64,000 bases of DNA from an uncultured Bacilli bacterium (GCA_910584655.1 CAJUBJ010000001.1:186001-250000); one strand, 5' to 3'. Shown: positions 25,405 through 33,094, numbered from the stretch's first letter. The notes: generated from the letters alone by a model not told the origin. Program-made: numbers and translations.

Positions 25405-27243
25405 ATGAATAAGCAAGTTTCAGCTTTTAAACTATTTTATGATGAATTTATATATAAAAATAATAATAATGTTTCTTACGCTTTAATTGAAAGAAATATT
25501 GATAATATACGTGATTTTACTTTAGATTTAAGAAAAACTTCTAAAAGAGATATTGATTTTTATACTACTAAACTTGATAGAATAAATAAGAGAATAAAAG
25601 AGCAATTAAATGAAATTTATAAAATAAATAAGGCTATATATGAATACTTTTATTTATTATATAAAGCACGTGTTGGTATTTGTAATGATAAAGTTGATGA
25701 TATGCCTTTTATTATTAGTTGTGCTTTTTATGAGGATTATAGATTAGATAATAAAAGTGCCACTGAGTTAGAAGATAATCCTAATGCTGTACCTAAATAT
25801 ACTTCATTAGAAAAAAAGAATATTCGTAACGAAGCAAAAGGTTTATCAAAATTAGAATATTTTATGAAAATTATTTCTAATTCTGATAATTGTAATGATT
25901 ATAAGCATTTTATAGATAAATTAAAAGTCTTATTGAATGTAAAACCACGTATTAGTGAAACGCATAAAGAATTTTTTGAAAGAGCACAGAGTTATTTAGA
26001 TGAATGTAAATATTTATTTAAAACTGTGATTAATAAAGCTTTATTAAATGATGAGTTTGAGTATATAAGTGAGATGATGGAAATAGCTTATAGAAAAAAA
26101 TTTGTTTCATGGGATAAAGATTTATATGATATTTCTTTGGAACATTTTGACGTAGTATATAAAAGATTAAAAGATAGCAATGAAACTAGAGGATGCTTTA
26201 ATTTAGTAAACGATATATCTTATGAAACATTTGTTGAATTAACGAATGATTTAATTGCAGAGAAACAAGAATATATGGGATTATTTGAAATTGGTAAGTT
26301 TGTTCCTGTTTCTATTGTTGATAATTCTTATATTTCCAAATTTAAGGAGTATTTAATTAATTCGTTTTTTGATAAAAGATATATCAATGTTTTAGATGAA
26401 AATTCAAATGTTCAGGATTATGTTGAAAGAACAATTGAACTATATTCTTTGGCAGAAGATTTGGGCAATCAGATATTTGAAAGGATTATGTTTGATTCAA
26501 GTCATTCTCCTTCATTAAGACGCAATAATGACGTTAGAAATGCGATTATTACTAAAATATATGATCTTTATAATCCGATATATTTACTTGCAATATATGA
26601 AAAAACAAGAAAAGGCTTTGATGATATGTTAAAAGCTAAAAATAGTGATTTTATTAAAGAATATAGTAATAGTTTAAATTCTAGAAAAATTGAATATGAT
26701 TTTCATGGTCCTGTTCCAACAATGAATTTTATAAAAACAAAAGTTTTAGAAAGAAAAAAAGATTTTGTTCTTGAACATTGTATTACAGAGATGAAATCAA
26801 GGGATATATTGGGAAGTTATGATACAAGAAACTACGATTTGGATGTAATTGTAAAAGATATTGAAATTAGTGATATGTTAGATTTATATGAGAAAATTAA
26901 ATTGAAAATAAATAACTTTGATTATAGTTCTTTAAGTATGCTTAATATCGATTTTAAATCTTCAGAATTTGAAAAGAAGGAAATGTTAAAAGTTGCTCAA
27001 GAATTTGTTGTAAAGGATATTTTTAGTAAATTGAAATCTGATAATCTATCAGAAGCAGAAAAAAATAGTAGATATAAAGATATTTGTTATGGTTATTTTA
27101 ATGAAGAATGTATGTTTGTTTTTGATAAAGAAGATAGTGAAGGTCTAGAAGTAGATGAATTTTCTAAATTAAGAGAGAAATTTGAAATTAAGAGTAAATG
27201 GAATAAGTTCTTAATTGCTAATAAAATAAAAAATAATATATAA
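25405..27243 (+). CDS. Large soluble protein of unknown function
   Basis: A 612-residue protein without membrane segments. It is Lys/Asp/Tyr-rich and predicted helical by eye throughout; residues 5-60 look like a coiled coil. No motif is recognised. The start at 25405 has GTAGGTGA 5 nt ahead; the GTG at 25396 lies within that ribosome site. It lies between a small coiled-coil gene and an 82-residue gene, forming a three-gene operon. Confidence 0.65.
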   Translation: MNKQVSAFKLFYDEFIYKNNNNVSYALIERNIDNIRDFTLDLRKTSKRDIDFYTTKLDRINKRIKEQLNEIYKINKAIYEYFYLLYKARVGICNDKVDDMPFIISCAFYEDYRLDNKSATELEDNPNAVPKYTSLEKKNIRNEAKGLSKLEYFMKIISNSDNCNDYKHFIDKLKVLLNVKPRISETHKEFFERAQSYLDECKYLFKTVINKALLNDEFEYISEMMEIAYRKKFVSWDKDLYDISLEHFDVVYKRLKDSNETRGCFNLVNDISYETFVELTNDLIAEKQEYMGLFEIGKFVPVSIVDNSYISKFKEYLINSFFDKRYINVLDENSNVQDYVERTIELYSLAEDLGNQIFERIMFDSSHSPSLRRNNDVRNAIITKIYDLYNPIYLLAIYEKTRKGFDDMLKAKNSDFIKEYSNSLNSRKIEYDFHGPVPTMNFIKTKVLERKKDFVLEHCITEMKSRDILGSYDTRNYDLDVIVKDIEISDMLDLYEKIKLKINNFDYSSLSMLNIDFKSSEFEKKEMLKVAQEFVVKDIFSKLKSDNLSEAEKNSRYKDICYGYFNEECMFVFDKEDSEGLEVDEFSKLREKFEIKSKWNKFLIANKIKNNI

Positions 27244-27255
27244 GTAGGTGTTAGA

Positions 27256-27504
27256 ATGACGGATAAATATATTGAAAGTTATAAAAAGTTATCTATGAAT
27301 AATAAAAGAGAAATTTTACTTAAAGATATGGGTGAGTTACTTAACTCTATAGAACTTTATTGTTTAAAAAATAATATAAAAATTGATAAATTAAAAAGTG
27401 AATATTATATAAAAAATAGAGAAACTTTATTGGAGACAGATTATTATGATTTATTATTTATATATTTGACTTATTTAAAGGAAGATTTGGCTAGTTTAAT
27501 ATAG
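27256..27504 (+). CDS. Small soluble protein, unknown
   Basis: An 82-residue acidic helical protein at the end of the operon 25140-27504. The ribosome site GTAGGTGTTAG precedes the ATG. It has no recognised family and is followed by a hairpin terminator. Confidence 0.55.
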   Translation: MTDKYIESYKKLSMNNKREILLKDMGELLNSIELYCLKNNIKIDKLKSEYYIKNRETLLETDYYDLLFIYLTYLKEDLASLI

Positions 27505-27535
27505 AAAAGTACTATTTATGGTACTTTTTTCTTTT
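27504..27535 (+). terminator. Terminator
   Basis: AAAAGTACTATTTATGGTACTTTTTT hairpin ending in a T-run. Confidence 0.75.
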
Positions 27536-27568
27536 TTGTGTGTTATACTCTTTTTAGGAGTGATTTAG

Positions 27569-28321
27569 ATGAATCTTGAAGATATAATTGAAAAGATAAA
27601 AAGGCTGGAAAATGGCGGAAATGGAACTAATATGGTTTGTTTTATCGTGGCATTTGATTTATTGTATTTCTTAAAGGATAATGATAATAGAGAAAGATTT
27701 ATCTATGAGTATTATAAAAATGATAATGGAATGTTTACTGCTAATTTTAAAAGAATTTGTAATTATTGTGAGTCTATTTTAATAGAAGATAACATTTATA
27801 ATAATATGTTAAAGTCTATAGAAATGGAAGTTAATAGAGATGAACTAGTTAGTATGTTTAACTATTATGATGCAATAGATAGAATAGAGAAAGCTAATAT
27901 AAGTACTAAAGAGATGATTAGTGATGGCTTTAAAATTAGATTACTTAAACAAACTTTTGATAATAGTAATGAAGATTATCAGAAATTGAATAATAATGTT
28001 AAAGAATTAAAAAATAGATATGATAAAAATATGATTGACATAGTTACAATAATATCATTATTTATTGCAGTAAGTATTGGTATGGTAAGTGGTATTAGTT
28101 TTAGTTTAGAAGCTTTTAGTAATGTTACTAGTTTAAATATTCTTAATATTTGTCTTACAATTGCAATGGTTGGTTTTGTAATATTTAATTTATTTTATGC
28201 TATATTTAAGTTTGTCGCTAAATTATGTGGTAAAGATTTAGACAATAAGTATTATGTTATATTTGTGGATGTAGTATTTGTTATTTTGATAGTTTTTTTT
28301 GTAGCCTTAATTTCTAGGTAG
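27569..28321 (+). CDS. Membrane protein, C-terminal three-segment, unknown
   Basis: A 250-residue protein. The N-terminal 150 residues are charged and soluble, followed by hydrophobic segments at about 153-175, 188-210 and 227-248 joined by short loops. GGAGTGATTTAG precedes the ATG. The family is not recognised. It is the last of the lineage-specific block before the tRNA genes. Confidence 0.6.
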   Translation: MNLEDIIEKIKRLENGGNGTNMVCFIVAFDLLYFLKDNDNRERFIYEYYKNDNGMFTANFKRICNYCESILIEDNIYNNMLKSIEMEVNRDELVSMFNYYDAIDRIEKANISTKEMISDGFKIRLLKQTFDNSNEDYQKLNNNVKELKNRYDKNMIDIVTIISLFIAVSIGMVSGISFSLEAFSNVTSLNILNICLTIAMVGFVIFNLFYAIFKFVAKLCGKDLDNKYYVIFVDVVFVILIVFFVALISR

Positions 28322-28392
28322 AGATAGTACTATATTATAGTGTAGTTTTTAATAGATATCTATTTTTATTTAATAATTTTAAAAATTATGTA

Positions 28393-28421
28393 TTGCATAA
28401 TAATAAATAATATGATATTAT
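28393..28421 (+). promoter_or_regulatory. tRNA operon promoter
   Basis: TTGCAT (28393-28398), 17 nt, TATTAT (28416-28421), 12 nt before the first tRNA. The same TTGCAT -35 is used by the tRNA-Ile/Glu operon at 45.2 kb. Confidence 0.65.
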
Positions 28422-28433
28422 TAAAAAGTCGAT

Positions 28434-28510
28434 GGACCTCTAGCTCAGTTGGTTAGAGCATCCGGCTCATAACCGGGCGGTCGTAGGTTCGAGTCCTACG
28501 AGGTCCACCA
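28434..28510 (+). tRNA. tRNA with CAU anticodon, probably tRNA-Ile2 (lysidine type)
   Basis: A 77-nt cloverleaf with acceptor GGACCTC/GAGGTCC and encoded CCA. The anticodon loop CTCATAA gives CAU. C4-G69 and C5-G68 in the acceptor and the close resemblance to Bacillus tRNA-Ile(CAU) as I remember it argue for the isoleucine isoacceptor modified by TilS rather than methionine. Elongator or initiator Met cannot be fully excluded. Confidence 0.92.
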
Positions 28511-28517
28511 CTTATAT

Positions 28518-28602
28518 GCGAGTGTGGCGAAATTGGTAGACGCGCTAGACTTAGGATCTAGTTCCTTACGGAGTGGGGGTTCAAGTCCCTTCACTCGCAC
28601 CA
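28518..28602 (+). tRNA. tRNA-Leu (UAG)
   Basis: An 85-nt class II tRNA: acceptor GCGAGTG/CACTCGC, anticodon stem CTAGA/TCTAG with loop CTTAGGA giving UAG, a variable arm, TTCAAGT loop and encoded CCA. It is 7 nt downstream of the CAU tRNA in the same transcript. Confidence 0.95.
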
Positions 28603-28614
28603 AATTAGTTATTA

Positions 28615-28648
28615 AAAAGCAAGTCATTTTGATGATTTGCTTTTTTTT
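28615..28648 (+). terminator. tRNA operon terminator
   Basis: GCAAGTCA-TTTTGA-TGATTTGC stem with one G-T pair, followed by eight T residues. Confidence 0.85.
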
Positions 28649-28759
28649 ATTAAATAAAATTGTTGGATAAAATATAAATAATATGATATTAAATATACTG
28701 ACTAATTAGCCAAAAAGTGTTATACTGATTTAGTAAATAGAGGTAAAAAAATTTGTGTT

Positions 28760-28771
28760 AATTGCAATTAT
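28760..28771. repeat. Boundary-like palindrome, copy 0 (divergent)
   Basis: TAATTGCAATTA, a perfect palindrome related to the AAATTRYAATTT boundary motif of the array, differing at the outer bases. It lies 38 nt before the lipoprotein start at 28810. Membership is uncertain. Confidence 0.35.
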
Positions 28772-28809
28772 ACTTTATTTATATAATTTAACAGAGAGAA
28801 GTGAAAACA

Positions 28810-29352
28810 ATGATGAAAAAATTTTTATTAAGTTTTATATTATTTTTATCTGCTGTATGTTTTGCGACAGGATGTGCTGATGAAAAAATGGAAGAAAAAA
28901 CAAATGATGAAGTTAAAGCCAATTGCTCTATAACAGAATGTATGAAACAAATTGAAGCAACAAATACTTTAGAAGAAATTAATGGTATTATAGGCTTTGA
29001 ATCTACTACAGATGCTATGATTGGAAGTGATCCGATTTGGAAATTTGATTCTAAAAATTGGATAAGCTTTAAAACTAATAGCAATAATGAAATTACAATT
29101 CAAGCAACAATTGATAAAGAAAGTATAAAAAATGATGCAATAAAATTACCATCATCAAGTGATTTGCAAAAAGAATTAAATAATGGTTCATTCACTTATG
29201 AAGAATTGGTTGAAAAAGTAGGTGGAGAAGGAACATTAACATCGATTTCAAAAGGTTCTTATAGTTATACCTGGGTAGATAAAAATGGTCAAAGATTAGG
29301 AGCAACATTTAATAAAAAAAGTGGCAAATGTACTGTTGCTAGTTATAGATAA
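28810..29352 (+). CDS. Lipoprotein with tandem BamE/DUF3862-like repeats
   Basis: A 180-residue secreted lipoprotein. The signal peptide ends in a lipobox FATGC, so the mature protein starts at Cys22 or so. Two related modules follow (CMKQIEATNTLEEINGIIGF and LNNGSFTYEELVEKVGGEG), each a helix-strand unit with the later consensus YTWVDKNGQRLGATF, as in DUF3862/SmpA-like proteins of Bacillota. The ATG at 28810 is preferred to the GTG at 28801. It opens the accessory region after the tRNA genes. Confidence 0.75.
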   Translation: MMKKFLLSFILFLSAVCFATGCADEKMEEKTNDEVKANCSITECMKQIEATNTLEEINGIIGFESTTDAMIGSDPIWKFDSKNWISFKTNSNNEITIQATIDKESIKNDAIKLPSSSDLQKELNNGSFTYEELVEKVGGEGTLTSISKGSYSYTWVDKNGQRLGATFNKKSGKCTVASYR

Positions 29353-29399
29353 TAGCAAATGTAGGCAGGTAATAAATCTATTAATTGTATTTTATTTAT

Positions 29400-29428
29400 T
29401 AGAGTATCTGTAAATGATGCTCTTTTTT
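29400..29428 (+). terminator. Terminator after the lipoprotein gene
   Basis: AGAGTATC-TGTAAAT-GATGCTCT hairpin followed by six T residues. Confidence 0.7.
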
Positions 29429-29436
29429 GATATAAT
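29428..29436 (+). promoter_or_regulatory. Extended -10 promoter at the head of the array
   Basis: TGATATAAT directly after the terminator. It is followed by six bases, GATAG, two bases and the boundary palindrome; the same spacing recurs at 32433-32463. Confidence 0.6.
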
Positions 29437-29449
29437 GTAATTGATAGGT

Positions 29450-29461
29450 AAATTGTAATTT
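29450..29461. repeat. Array boundary palindrome, copy A
   Basis: AAATTGTAATTT, exact to the consensus, 13 nt downstream of the -10 and 15 nt before the ATG at 29477. Confidence 0.75.
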
Positions 29462-29476
29462 GTAGAGGAGGTAGTT

Positions 29477-30049
29477 ATGATGAATGGAAAAAAATTTTTG
29501 ATTGTAACTTCAATAACATTAGTTTTCATAATACCTATTATCATATACACAATAACAGGATTATTAAATAATAATGTTACAAATTTAGAAGAATATAAAA
29601 TGATCCCAGAAAATGAAAGGTTATTATACAAGAAGATTGATTATAAAAACAATAAGTATTTATTAGTAGGTTTTAAAGGAAATAACCCTACTTATACTGA
29701 TAATGTAATACTTTTAGAAAAAAACTCTAAATATTATGTCTTGGAAAAAATAATTAATTGTGATATAGATGAAGAAACAGCTTATTTTAAAGACGGAAGT
29801 TTTTATATTCATTGTATAGGTAGAAAAGCGGATATAATTAAGTATGAACTTGATAATAAAAACGTAAAAAAATCATATATTGAATTGAATTACAAAGATG
29901 TTCCAAATATTAGTCAATTACATTTATTCGTGAATAATATTGATGATAAGTATATTTATTTATTTTCTTATGTTAAAAGAGATGATTCTATTGATGAAGG
30001 GCAAAGAGTAAAGTGTTCTCTTGATAATAAAAAATGTATGTATTATTAG
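29477..30049 (+). CDS. Single-pass membrane protein in array, unknown
   Basis: A 190-residue protein with one N-terminal membrane segment (about 5-30, FLIVTSITLVFIIPIIIYTI) and a Lys/Asp/Tyr-rich extracytoplasmic region including four Cys. AGGAGG lies 6 nt before the ATG. The family is not recognised. It is the first gene behind the array promoter; its own downstream boundary is replaced by a decayed unit. Confidence 0.6.
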   Translation: MMNGKKFLIVTSITLVFIIPIIIYTITGLLNNNVTNLEEYKMIPENERLLYKKIDYKNNKYLLVGFKGNNPTYTDNVILLEKNSKYYVLEKIINCDIDEETAYFKDGSFYIHCIGRKADIIKYELDNKNVKKSYIELNYKDVPNISQLHLFVNNIDDKYIYLFSYVKRDDSIDEGQRVKCSLDNKKCMYY

Positions 30050-30096
30050 GGTTCTTGCTACGAAGAAAATATGTTTAGTTTAGAAGGAAAAATTGA

Positions 30097-30273
30097 TTTA
30101 AATATTGTTATAAAAATCCAAACAAAATTGAAACGGTTTATTTGTTTCCTGATGGAGAAGATTATGTACTTTATTGTCAACAAGGTAAAATAAGTTTTTC
30201 TTTAGATAGACCTAACTATAATCTTTCTAAATATGCTGGTAAAAATGGTAAAACAGGATATAGATTTAAATAA
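30097..30273 (+). pseudogene. Decayed array unit (C-terminal fragment)
   Basis: A 58-codon open stretch with coding-like composition (KIETVYLFPDGEDYVLYCQQ) has no start codon and is preceded by a TGA in frame at 30094. It ends in TAA two bases before a perfect copy of the boundary palindrome, so it looks like the 3' end of a former gene of the array. Confidence 0.45.
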
Positions 30274-30274
30274 T

Positions 30275-30286
30275 AAATTATAATTT
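30275..30286. repeat. Array boundary palindrome, copy B
   Basis: AAATTATAATTT, a perfect palindrome, beginning 1 nt after the stop at 30271-30273 and 15 nt before the next ATG. Its flank GAAAGTGAGGT is shared with copy F. Confidence 0.75.
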
Positions 30287-30301
30287 GAAAGTGAGGTAAA
30301 T

Positions 30302-30541
30302 ATGAAAAAGAAAGTTATTATTGCAATAGTTATAGTAGCATTAGTAATGTTATTGTTTCCAATAAGAATACAGTTGAAAGATGGAGGCTCTGTAAGATAT
30401 AAAGCAATTTTATATAGTGTTACTAAAGTTCATAGATTGATACTAGAAGATGAAGCAAAAACAAGTGGCAAAATTAAGCCATATGAAGATGGATATGAAA
30501 TAGAAATATTAGGACTTAAAATATATAGTAATGTTGAATAA
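30302..30541 (+). CDS. Small membrane-anchored protein in array
   Basis: A 79-residue protein with an N-terminal hydrophobic segment (residues 4-20) and an extracytoplasmic part with the stretch QLKDGGSVRYKAILYSVTKV, which I have seen in short hypothetical proteins of Clostridia. Function unknown. GTGAGG precedes the ATG. Its stop codon overlaps boundary copy C. Confidence 0.65.
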   Translation: MKKKVIIAIVIVALVMLLFPIRIQLKDGGSVRYKAILYSVTKVHRLILEDEAKTSGKIKPYEDGYEIEILGLKIYSNVE

Positions 30542-30551
30542 ATTACAATTT
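30540..30551. repeat. Array boundary palindrome, copy C
   Basis: AAATTACAATTT, exact to the consensus; it starts at the second base of the preceding stop codon and ends 13 nt before the GTG start at 30565. Confidence 0.75.
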
Positions 30552-30564
30552 AGGAGTTGATATT

Positions 30565-30966
30565 GTGGTTAAGTCAAATATAAAAAAAATATTTAATTGT
30601 GATAAAAATAAATTATGGAATATTATATCAGACAATAACAACTATTCTTGGAGGACAGATTTATCTAAAATAGAAATTATTGATGATACACATTTTATAG
30701 AATATTCTAAAAATAATTATCCTACTTATTTTACTATTACTAATAAAGAAAAATTAAAATTGTATGAATTTGATATAGAAAATACTAATATAAAAGGTAA
30801 ATGGATAGGAAAGTTTAAGGACCTTGAAGATGGAAGTGTTGAAATAGATTTTACAGAAGAAATAGAAACTAATAATTTTATTATGAAACTGTTAGCAAAA
30901 CCATATTTGAAAAGTATGCAAAAAAGGTATGTTAAAGATTTAGAAAGAGAATTAGGTAAGAGATAA
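30565..30966 (+). CDS. SRPBCC (START-like) domain protein in array
   Basis: A 133-residue protein with the pattern of a polyketide-cyclase/START-like ligand-binding fold: an N-terminal helix with CDKNKLWNIISDNNNYSWRT, mid strands with FIEYSKNNYPTYFTIT, WIGKFKDLEDGSVEIDFTEE, and a long C-terminal helix. Such proteins bind hydrophobic ligands. The start is GTG at 30565, with AGGAGTTGATATT ahead; no ATG is available. The stop overlaps boundary copy D. Confidence 0.75.
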   Translation: MVKSNIKKIFNCDKNKLWNIISDNNNYSWRTDLSKIEIIDDTHFIEYSKNNYPTYFTITNKEKLKLYEFDIENTNIKGKWIGKFKDLEDGSVEIDFTEEIETNNFIMKLLAKPYLKSMQKRYVKDLERELGKR

Positions 30967-30976
30967 ATTGTAATTT
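30965..30976. repeat. Array boundary palindrome, copy D
   Basis: AAATTGTAATTT within a perfect 16-base palindrome-type context (ATAAATT-GT-AATTTAT), starting at the second base of the preceding stop codon. Confidence 0.75.
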
Positions 30977-30996
30977 ATTGAAATGGAGGAATGATT

Positions 30997-31452
30997 ATGA
31001 AAAAAGTAATATTAACTATTTTACTTTGTGTGGTAATGGTGGTAGTATTTACAGGATGTGGAAAGAAAAATGAGTTTGATATAGGTAGTAAATCAGATAT
31101 TATAATATCGCAAGAGAATGTTTCTTTATCTATTAAAGATGGAACATTAAAAAATACTGGTGCAACATTAGTCTTAACAAATAATAGTGATAAAAATTAT
31201 CAATATGGAAATCCATATGAGATTGAAATTAAGCAAGATGGAGTATGGCATAAAATAAATGTTGAATTGAATTTTACATTGCCTTCTTTTGATCTTAAAG
31301 CAAATGAAACTAAAGAAATAGACCTTAAATGGAAAGATGGATATGGAAAGTTAGCAAAAGGAACATATAGAATCATAAAAGGTATTGACTATGAATATGA
31401 AGAAGGAAAATATCAATCTTTTAATGTAGCAGTTGAATTTAACATAGATTAG
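30997..31452 (+). CDS. Lipoprotein with bacterial Ig-like domain in array
   Basis: About 151 residues. The signal peptide ends with the lipobox FTGC, so the protein is lipid-anchored. The mature part matches the Ig-like Big_14 style: NNSDKNYQYGNPYEIEIK, DGVWHKIN, then LKANETKEIDLKW and YGKLAKGTYRIIKG. The ATG at 30997 is chosen because GGAGGA lies 6 nt ahead. Role unknown. Confidence 0.75.
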   Translation: MKKVILTILLCVVMVVVFTGCGKKNEFDIGSKSDIIISQENVSLSIKDGTLKNTGATLVLTNNSDKNYQYGNPYEIEIKQDGVWHKINVELNFTLPSFDLKANETKEIDLKWKDGYGKLAKGTYRIIKGIDYEYEEGKYQSFNVAVEFNID

Positions 31453-31453
31453 T

Positions 31454-31465
31454 AATTTATAATTT
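31454..31465. repeat. Array boundary palindrome, copy E
   Basis: AATTTATAATTT, one mismatch to the consensus, 1 nt after the preceding TAG and 17 nt before the next ATG. Confidence 0.65.
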
Positions 31466-31482
31466 GAAATGGAGATGATATT

Positions 31483-31773
31483 ATGGCTACAACAAAAGAT
31501 TATAGAGATTTTGTGTTAGAACAATTAAGTTTATTAGATAATATTACTTGCAAGTCTATGATTGGAGAATATTTACTTTATTATAATGGAGTATTATTCG
31601 GTGGAATATATGATGATAGATTGCTTGTAAAAATTGTTGAGAGTAATAAAAAGTACAATATGAAAGAATCTGTGCCTTATGAGGGAGCAAAACCATTGTA
31701 TTTAGTAGAAGATATAGATAATCAAGAAACATTAAAAAAAATAGTATTAGATACTTGTGGGGATTTATTATAG
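31483..31773 (+). CDS. TfoX N-terminal domain protein in array
   Basis: A 96-residue protein matching the TfoX-N (COG3070) pattern: FVLEQLSLLDNITCKSMIGEY, then YYNGVLFGGIYDDRLLVKI and a C-terminal helix. Stand-alone TfoX-N proteins are common in mobile gene cassettes and are not necessarily competence regulators. The ribosome site GGAGATGAT precedes the ATG. Confidence 0.82.
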   Translation: MATTKDYRDFVLEQLSLLDNITCKSMIGEYLLYYNGVLFGGIYDDRLLVKIVESNKKYNMKESVPYEGAKPLYLVEDIDNQETLKKIVLDTCGDLL

Positions 31774-31778
31774 GAAAC

Positions 31779-31790
31779 AAATTATAATAT
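31779..31790. repeat. Array boundary palindrome, copy F
   Basis: AAATTATAATAT, one mismatch, 5 nt after the preceding TAG; the flank GAAAGTGAGGT equals that of copy B. Confidence 0.65.
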
Positions 31791-31806
31791 GAAAGTGAGG
31801 TTTATT

Positions 31807-32382
31807 ATGAGTGAAAGACCAATATTAGATATGAGTTTAGATAGTAAAATTTTTAAAGAGTTTTATTATTTAAAAGAAGAATTAGTAATTTTTTGTAGAA
31901 ACAATAATTTACAAGCAACAGGTAGTAAAGAAGAACTAACCAATAGAATAATAGAATTTTTGGAAACAGGAAAAAAGACATTTAAAGCTCATAATAAAAG
32001 AAAAGCAAGTGTATCTGATATTATCACACTTGATACAAAAATAGAAAGCAATTTTGTTTGCTCTGAAAAGCATAGAAAGTTTTATAAAGAGCAAATAGGA
32101 GATAATTTTTCTTTTAATGTATTATTTCAAAAATGGTTAAAGAATAATGCAGGAAAAACTTATCAAGAATCAATACAATCATATTATCAAATATTAGAGG
32201 ATAAAAGAAAAAATAAAGCTACTATTGATAAGCAATTTGAATATAACACTTATGTTAGAGACTTTTTTAGTAATAATAAAGATAAAAGTTTAGATGATGC
32301 AATTAAATGTTGGAAATATAAGAAGAGTTTAAAAGGACACAATAAATATGAAAAAGACGATTTGATTGCTTTATCACAATGA
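31807..32382 (+). CDS. SAP-domain/DUF6434 protein in array
   Basis: A 191-residue protein. An N-terminal SAP-like helix-turn-helix (about 12-50: LKEELVIFCRNNNLQATGSK) is a putative nucleic-acid-binding module, followed by a DUF6434-type region with TIESNF-like, HRKFYKEQIG and FQKWLKNNAGKTYQES stretches. The start ATG at 31807 has GTGAGG 6 nt ahead. It ends in TGA, next to boundary copy G. The role of the family is not established. Confidence 0.78.
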   Translation: MSERPILDMSLDSKIFKEFYYLKEELVIFCRNNNLQATGSKEELTNRIIEFLETGKKTFKAHNKRKASVSDIITLDTKIESNFVCSEKHRKFYKEQIGDNFSFNVLFQKWLKNNAGKTYQESIQSYYQILEDKRKNKATIDKQFEYNTYVRDFFSNNKDKSLDDAIKCWKYKKSLKGHNKYEKDDLIALSQ

Positions 32383-32383
32383 T

Positions 32384-32395
32384 AAAATGCAATTT
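32384..32395. repeat. Array boundary palindrome, copy G
   Basis: AAAATGCAATTT, two mismatches, 1 nt after the preceding TGA. It shares the following GCAATTTATCGAG with copy H, 68 bp downstream. Confidence 0.6.
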
Positions 32396-32432
32396 ATCGA
32401 GTAGATAAATATAAAAAATGGTCTTTTTTTTA

Positions 32433-32438
32433 TATAAT
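32433..32438 (+). promoter_or_regulatory. Internal array promoter (-10)
   Basis: TATAAT after a run of eight T residues. Spacing to copy H (six bases, GATAG, two bases) equals that of the array-head promoter and copy A. Confidence 0.5.
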
Positions 32439-32451
32439 ATAAGTGATAGAC

Positions 32452-32463
32452 AAATAGCAATTT
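32452..32463. repeat. Array boundary palindrome, copy H
   Basis: AAATAGCAATTT, two mismatches, 13 nt after the -10 at 32433-32438 and 26 nt before the ATG at 32490. Confidence 0.6.
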
Positions 32464-32489
32464 ATCGAGATGAAAAGGAGAATTTAAAA

Positions 32490-32942
32490 ATGGTACATTT
32501 GGTATATTGTGATGATAAATCAAAAGAATTATCAAAAATTTTAGATGGTAGCAAAACAATGGTTATAAGAGGTGCAGCAGGAAGAAAAATACCACATAGT
32601 AGAGTATTTAAAGATGAAATACTTTATTTTATGGAAAAAGGAACAAAAAAGATTACAGCAAAAGCAGTAGTAATAGATGTTCAAAACTATGTAAAATTAA
32701 GTGATGAAGAAATAACAAAAACTATTGAAGATAATAATAGCAAATTACAACTAACTGAAAAACAAAAAGAAAGATGGCACAAAAAGTGCTTGTGTTTAGT
32801 TGAATTTAAAGATGTAGAAGAAATTTCAGCATTAGACTTTGATCGTCAAGGAAATATGGATGACTGGTTAATACTAGAAAAAATAGAAGATGTAGTTGTA
32901 GGAACAAGTATTCCTTATAATTATGAAAAATCAAGATTTTAG
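32490..32942 (+). CDS. ASCH-like domain protein in array
   Basis: A 150-residue protein with an ASCH/PUA-like layout: an early helix plus KILDGSKTMVIRGAAGRK, then VFKDEILYFMEKG and KITAKAVVIDVQNY, later LCLVEFKDVEEIS and a WLILEKIEDV end. ASCH domains are thought to bind RNA or modified nucleosides. The ATG at 32490 has AAAGGAGAATTT ahead; the in-frame ATG at 32418 lies before the promoter. It is the only array gene with an internal promoter directly in front. Confidence 0.65.
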   Translation: MVHLVYCDDKSKELSKILDGSKTMVIRGAAGRKIPHSRVFKDEILYFMEKGTKKITAKAVVIDVQNYVKLSDEEITKTIEDNNSKLQLTEKQKERWHKKCLCLVEFKDVEEISALDFDRQGNMDDWLILEKIEDVVVGTSIPYNYEKSRF

Positions 32943-32953
32943 AGGTAATCATT

Positions 32954-33065
32954 ATGGCAATGTGGAACTTATTTTATAAAAGATGGTAAAGAATATAAAT
33001 TAAAAACAAGTGATTTGCGTAAACAAGCAAAAATGGCAAATATTGATTTTAAAGGTAAAAGATAA
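32954..33065 (+). pseudogene. Frameshifted small gene in array
   Basis: An ATG with a good ribosome site (AGAGG, 8 nt ahead) opens a frame that stops after 11 codons, but one base out of frame a coding-like stretch (CGTYFIKDGKEYKLKTSDL) runs to a TAA at 33063-33065. A single-base indel near 32960 would restore a peptide of about 37 residues. The stop overlaps boundary copy I. Confidence 0.45.
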
Positions 33066-33075
33066 ATTATAATTA
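33064..33075. repeat. Array boundary palindrome, copy I
   Basis: AAATTATAATTA, one mismatch, starting at the second base of the preceding TAA stop. Confidence 0.65.
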
Positions 33076-33094
33076 TTCTGGGAGGAAAATTGAA

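Noticed and set aside
30275..30286. TATAAT inside AAATTATAATTT as a -10 promoter for each array gene
   Set aside because: Most copies read TACAAT, TGTAAT or GCAATT at that place, and no -35 or TGN is placed correctly, so a promoter role is not general.
31483..31773. Competence regulator role for the TfoX-N protein
   Set aside because: Stand-alone TfoX-N domains are widespread in accessory gene arrays, and no competence genes surround it, so the name was not used as a function.
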